This document shows, piece after piece, positions 14,776 through 16,521 of a stretch of 16,521 nucleotides of DNA. The notes under the pieces were generated by a model, which saw only the letters and a list, made by a program, of their open reading frames with translations, made no database searches and was not told where the DNA came from. Within the stretch, counting starts at the first letter, position 1, and each line of letters opens with the position of its first letter. This stretch comes from DAIPXZ01 sp036782995. Its GTDB lineage: Bacteria > Bacillota > Clostridia > Saccharofermentanales > Saccharofermentanaceae. The translations under genes were made by a program, and so were the position numbers. The stretch lies in NCBI GenBank assembly GCA_036782995.1, contig DAIPXZ010000023.1:1-16521 (forward strand), read 5' to 3'.

Positions 14776-15657
14776 ATGGCTGCAAATAATAAAGGATTGG
14801 GTCGTGGAATTGGTGCTCTTCTTTCCGTAGATGGAATTCCAGAGCAGGAGAAAGATTCTGTAGTTGAATTGAAAATTAATGATATTTCGCCGAATAGTAG
14901 TCAACCAAGAAAGACCTTTCGCGAGGATGCATTACAGGAGTTAAGTGATTCAATTAAAGAAAACGGCGTAATTCAGCCGATTATTGTCGCAAAACGCGGA
15001 AATGGATACCGAATTGTAGCTGGAGAGAGACGCTGGCGTGCTTCACGTCTCGCAGGTTTGACTGTGATTCCGGCGATTGTTCGCGATTTAACGGACCAAC
15101 AAACAATGGAACAGGCTCTAATTGAAAACATTCAGCGTCAGGATTTAAATCCATTAGAAGAAGCATTTGCCATGAGTAATTTGATGAAAGAACATGGCCT
15201 AACACAAGAGCAATTAGCAAAGAAGCTCGGAAAGAGCCGTCCAGCGGTTGCAAATGCGGTCCGTTTGATTTCGATTGATGAATCATTACAGGATTTCGTT
15301 CGAAATGGTGATCTTTCAGCCGGTCATGCACGCGCTCTACTGTCGATTTCTGATAAAGAAGAGCAAAAAAAAGCTGCAGATGTCATTATGACAAAGGAAT
15401 ATAGTGTCAGAGAGGCTGAAGAGTATGTTAAAAAACTACTTTTGACTCCAGTTGCCACGGAAAAAAAGGAGAAAACAGTAGCAGATTCGTTAAATGATAT
15501 GGTAGTAAGTACGAAACGAGTGGAAAACGAGTTAACAAAGCACTACGGCACGAAGGTGAAGCTGAAATTAAAGGATGAGGTTGTCGGCAAGGGCTCGATG
15601 GTAATTGAATACTATTCCTATGACGACTTAGATCGGTTACTACAGCTTATGAAGTAA
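14776..15657 (+). CDS. parB: Chromosome partitioning protein ParB (Spo0J)
   Basis: ParB binds parS, clamps and slides on DNA using CTP, recruits condensin and stimulates ParA. The 293-residue protein starts with the ParA-stimulating basic peptide (GLGRGIGALL, 7-16). It then has the CTP-binding ParB/Srx domain with GYRIVAGERRWRASRLAG and ALIENIQRQDLNPLEEA, a helix-turn-helix LTQEQLAKKLGKSRPAVANA that reads parS, and a C-terminal dimerisation part. The ATG at 14776 follows GAGGTG (14766-14771). It is the last gene of the parA-parB unit and is closed by a strong terminator. It could in principle be the paralogue Noc, but pairing with parA and nearby parS favour Spo0J. Confidence 0.96.
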   Translation: MAANNKGLGRGIGALLSVDGIPEQEKDSVVELKINDISPNSSQPRKTFREDALQELSDSIKENGVIQPIIVAKRGNGYRIVAGERRWRASRLAGLTVIPAIVRDLTDQQTMEQALIENIQRQDLNPLEEAFAMSNLMKEHGLTQEQLAKKLGKSRPAVANAVRLISIDESLQDFVRNGDLSAGHARALLSISDKEEQKKAADVIMTKEYSVREAEEYVKKLLLTPVATEKKEKTVADSLNDMVVSTKRVENELTKHYGTKVKLKLKDEVVGKGSMVIEYYSYDDLDRLLQLMK

Positions 15658-15687
15658 GAATCTTTTCGAATTGCCATACACCATGCG

Positions 15688-15725
15688 AGAGAGGCTGCAA
15701 AAACGCGGCCTCTCTTGTATTTTCA
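15688..15725 (+). terminator. Rho-independent terminator after parB
   Basis: An 11-bp stem AGAGAGGCTGC / GCGGCCTCTCT (one G-U pair) with loop AAAAAC, then TTGTATTTTC. Confidence 0.85.
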
Positions 15726-15737
15726 GTGAAAAGGGAA

Positions 15738-15766
15738 TTGACATGAAGTAGGTTTCCTTGTAAAAT
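15738..15766 (+). promoter_or_regulatory. Promoter of tRNA-Ser(UGA)
   Basis: TTGACA at 15738-15743, 17-base spacer, TAAAAT at 15761-15766. This is among the strongest promoters in the window and fits a stable RNA gene. Start near 15773. Confidence 0.85.
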
Positions 15767-15789
15767 TGGCTGGTGCCTAAAGGACGTCT

Positions 15790-15880
15790 GGAGAGATGGT
15801 CGAGTTGGTTTAAGGCACCGGTCTTGAAAACCGGCGAAGATTAGCGTCTTCCGTGGGTTCGAATCCCACTCTCTCCGCCA
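15790..15880 (+). tRNA. tRNA-Ser (anticodon UGA)
   Basis: A complete cloverleaf with acceptor GGAGAGA / TCTCTCC, discriminator G and encoded CCA. The anticodon stem CCGGT / ACCGG has loop CTTGAAA (anticodon TGA at 15825-15827). The long variable arm (GAAGA / TCTTC) is typical of serine tRNAs, and the T arm is GTGGG-TTCGAAT-CCCAC. It reads UCN codons, mainly UCA. It has its own promoter and terminator. Confidence 0.97.
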
Positions 15881-15921
15881 AATAGGGGAATCATCCGTTG
15901 GATGGTACCCCTATTTTTTTT
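15881..15921 (+). terminator. Terminator of tRNA-Ser(UGA)
   Basis: AATAGGGG / CCCCTATT outer stem with a nearly continuous inner stem (ATCATCC / GGATGGT) and loop GTT, then eight T. It begins directly after the CCA. Confidence 0.9.
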
Positions 15922-15992
15922 GACGAAGAAAATAATAGCGGCGAAAAGAAAAAATGACGATACAAATGGTTGAATACAGCAAAATAGCGGCG

Positions 15993-16007
15993 TGTAACAA
16001 TGTTACA
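15993..16007. promoter_or_regulatory. Palindrome TGTAACA-A-TGTTACA between the tRNA genes
   Basis: A perfect 7-1-7 inverted repeat, the exact reverse complement of the copy before gyrB. It is in a gene-free stretch (15922-16070) that also contains a 10-base direct repeat AATAGCGGCG (15934-15943 and 15983-15992, the latter abutting the palindrome). A TAAAAT hexamer follows at 16014-16019. Confidence 0.5.
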
Positions 16008-16070
16008 AATGCCTAAAATACAGCGCTTTTCGGACGATAGAGAGTTTTTCATTCTGAAAAGAAAATAGTA

Positions 16071-16099
16071 TAGCCAATCCGTTTTTTCTATGGTAAAAT
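16071..16099 (+). promoter_or_regulatory. Promoter of tRNA-Ser(GCU)
   Basis: Extended -10 TGGTAAAAT (hexamer 16094-16099) with TAGCCA (4 of 6) at 16071-16076, 17-base spacing. An imperfect dyad TGTCA-TAAATG-TGACA lies at the expected start (16106-16121). Confidence 0.6.
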
Positions 16100-16137
16100 A
16101 CACAATGTCATAAATGTGACAATAAATAATTCGGCAT

Positions 16138-16228
16138 GGAGAAGTACCCAAGAGGCCGAAGGGGAGGCTTTGCTAAAGCTTTAGGCGGGGTAACCCGCGC
16201 GAGGGTTCGACTCCCTCCTTCTCCGCCA
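16138..16228 (+). tRNA. tRNA-Ser (anticodon GCU)
   Basis: Cloverleaf with acceptor GGAGAAG / CTTCTCC, discriminator G and encoded CCA. The anticodon stem AGGCT / AGCTT has loop TTGCTAA (anticodon GCT at 16172-16174). The long class II variable arm is GCGGG-GTAA-CCCGC, and the T arm is GAGGG-TTCGACT-CCCTC. It reads AGC and AGU. Two different serine tRNA genes lie together here, each apparently transcribed alone. Confidence 0.97.
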
Positions 16229-16234
16229 AATAAG

Positions 16235-16267
16235 AACGTCAGTATTGATACAATGCTGGCGTTTTTA
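16235..16267 (+). terminator. Terminator of tRNA-Ser(GCU)
   Basis: A 13-bp stem AACGTCAGTATTG / CAATGCTGGCGTT with loop ATA (two G-U pairs), followed by TTTTTATTTT. Confidence 0.88.
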
Positions 16268-16282
16268 TTTTGCACACGGTAG

Positions 16283-16326
16283 CCGTCAGAAGGTCTTGTT
16301 AGCAAAGCTTTCTGACGGTTTTTTTT
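16283..16326 (+). terminator. Second, tandem terminator
   Basis: CCGTCAGAAGG / CTTTCTGACGG (11 bp, one G-U pair) with a 14-base loop that can pair further, then eight T. It lies only 15 bases after the first terminator, so it either backs it up or ends something else. Confidence 0.8.
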
Positions 16327-16334
16327 GATTTCTG

Positions 16335-16449
16335 CCGTTTGTAGAGTGCGAAGAAAAAGCCCTGTAAACGGAGCATATAACTTGATTACACCTTGCACTC
16401 GGCAAACGGAAACTTGGGGGTGTGCATAGGGTGTGCACTCGGTAAACGG
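16335..16449. repeat. Short repeat family GCACTCGGYAAACGG, right end of window
   Basis: GCACTCGGCAAACGG (16395-16409) and GCACTCGGTAAACGG (16435-16449) are direct copies exactly 40 bases apart. CCGTTTGTAGAGTGC (16335-16349) is an inverted copy with 13 of 15 bases matching, and GTAAACGG at 16364-16371 is a partial copy. No gene is recognised from 16327 to 16521; the minus-strand reading frame here runs through a tRNA gene and is rejected. Confidence 0.55.
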
Positions 16450-16521
16450 GAATATTGGGATTTCGAGCAGTGACTTCCTATGTCGCAGCACGGCTCTATG
16501 TAAATGCAGATTTTGATACAA

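Noticed and set aside
16108..16521. A 137-codon minus-strand reading frame containing GGEGGSRTLARVTPPKALAK
   Set aside because: This is the translated antisense of the tRNA-Ser(GCU) gene, a well-known false protein; the frame also runs through both terminators.

Overview
The window is the replication-origin region of a low-to-mid GC Firmicute chromosome, most likely a Clostridia member; I cannot name a genus. Supporting signs are the DnaA-DnaN-RecF-RemB-GyrB block, AGGAGG-type ribosome binding sites, a MurT/GatD pair, a sortase, Bacillus-type parS sites and CCA-encoding tRNA genes. Coding direction diverges from about 6.1-6.2 kb: everything to the left reads leftward and everything to the right reads rightward.

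Left arm (minus strand, reading away from dnaA): a sortase, then carA (small subunit of carbamoyl-phosphate synthase), murT and gatD (lipid II amidation), purA (adenylosuccinate synthase), and the first 22 codons of a lipoprotein gene that runs off the window. carA, murT and gatD are tightly packed. purA has its own consensus promoter overlapping the gatD stop codon.

Centre: dnaA, then a 429-base AT-rich intergenic oriC with a row of DnaA-box-like sites, an unwinding element and a pyrimidine tract, then dnaN, recF, remB and gyrB. gyrB carries an unusual acidic N-terminal extension. rpmH-rnpA upstream, yaaA between dnaN and recF, and gyrA after gyrB are all absent from their common positions.

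Right arm: after the gyrB terminator comes about 1 kb without genes, holding three perfect and one near-perfect parS site plus DnaA-box-like sites. It leads into parA-parB. The whole ParABS system therefore sits just beyond gyrB. Two tRNA-Ser genes (UGA and GCU) follow, each with promoter and terminator, and the window ends in a gene-free stretch with a small repeat family.

The least explained signal is a 15-base palindrome, TRTAACA-N-TGTTAYA (positions 1 and 15 invariant T and A). It occurs five times, spread over the window in both intergenic and coding DNA. It could be an operator or an origin-proximal chromosome-organising site. All positions and motif counts were read by eye; no database search was made.
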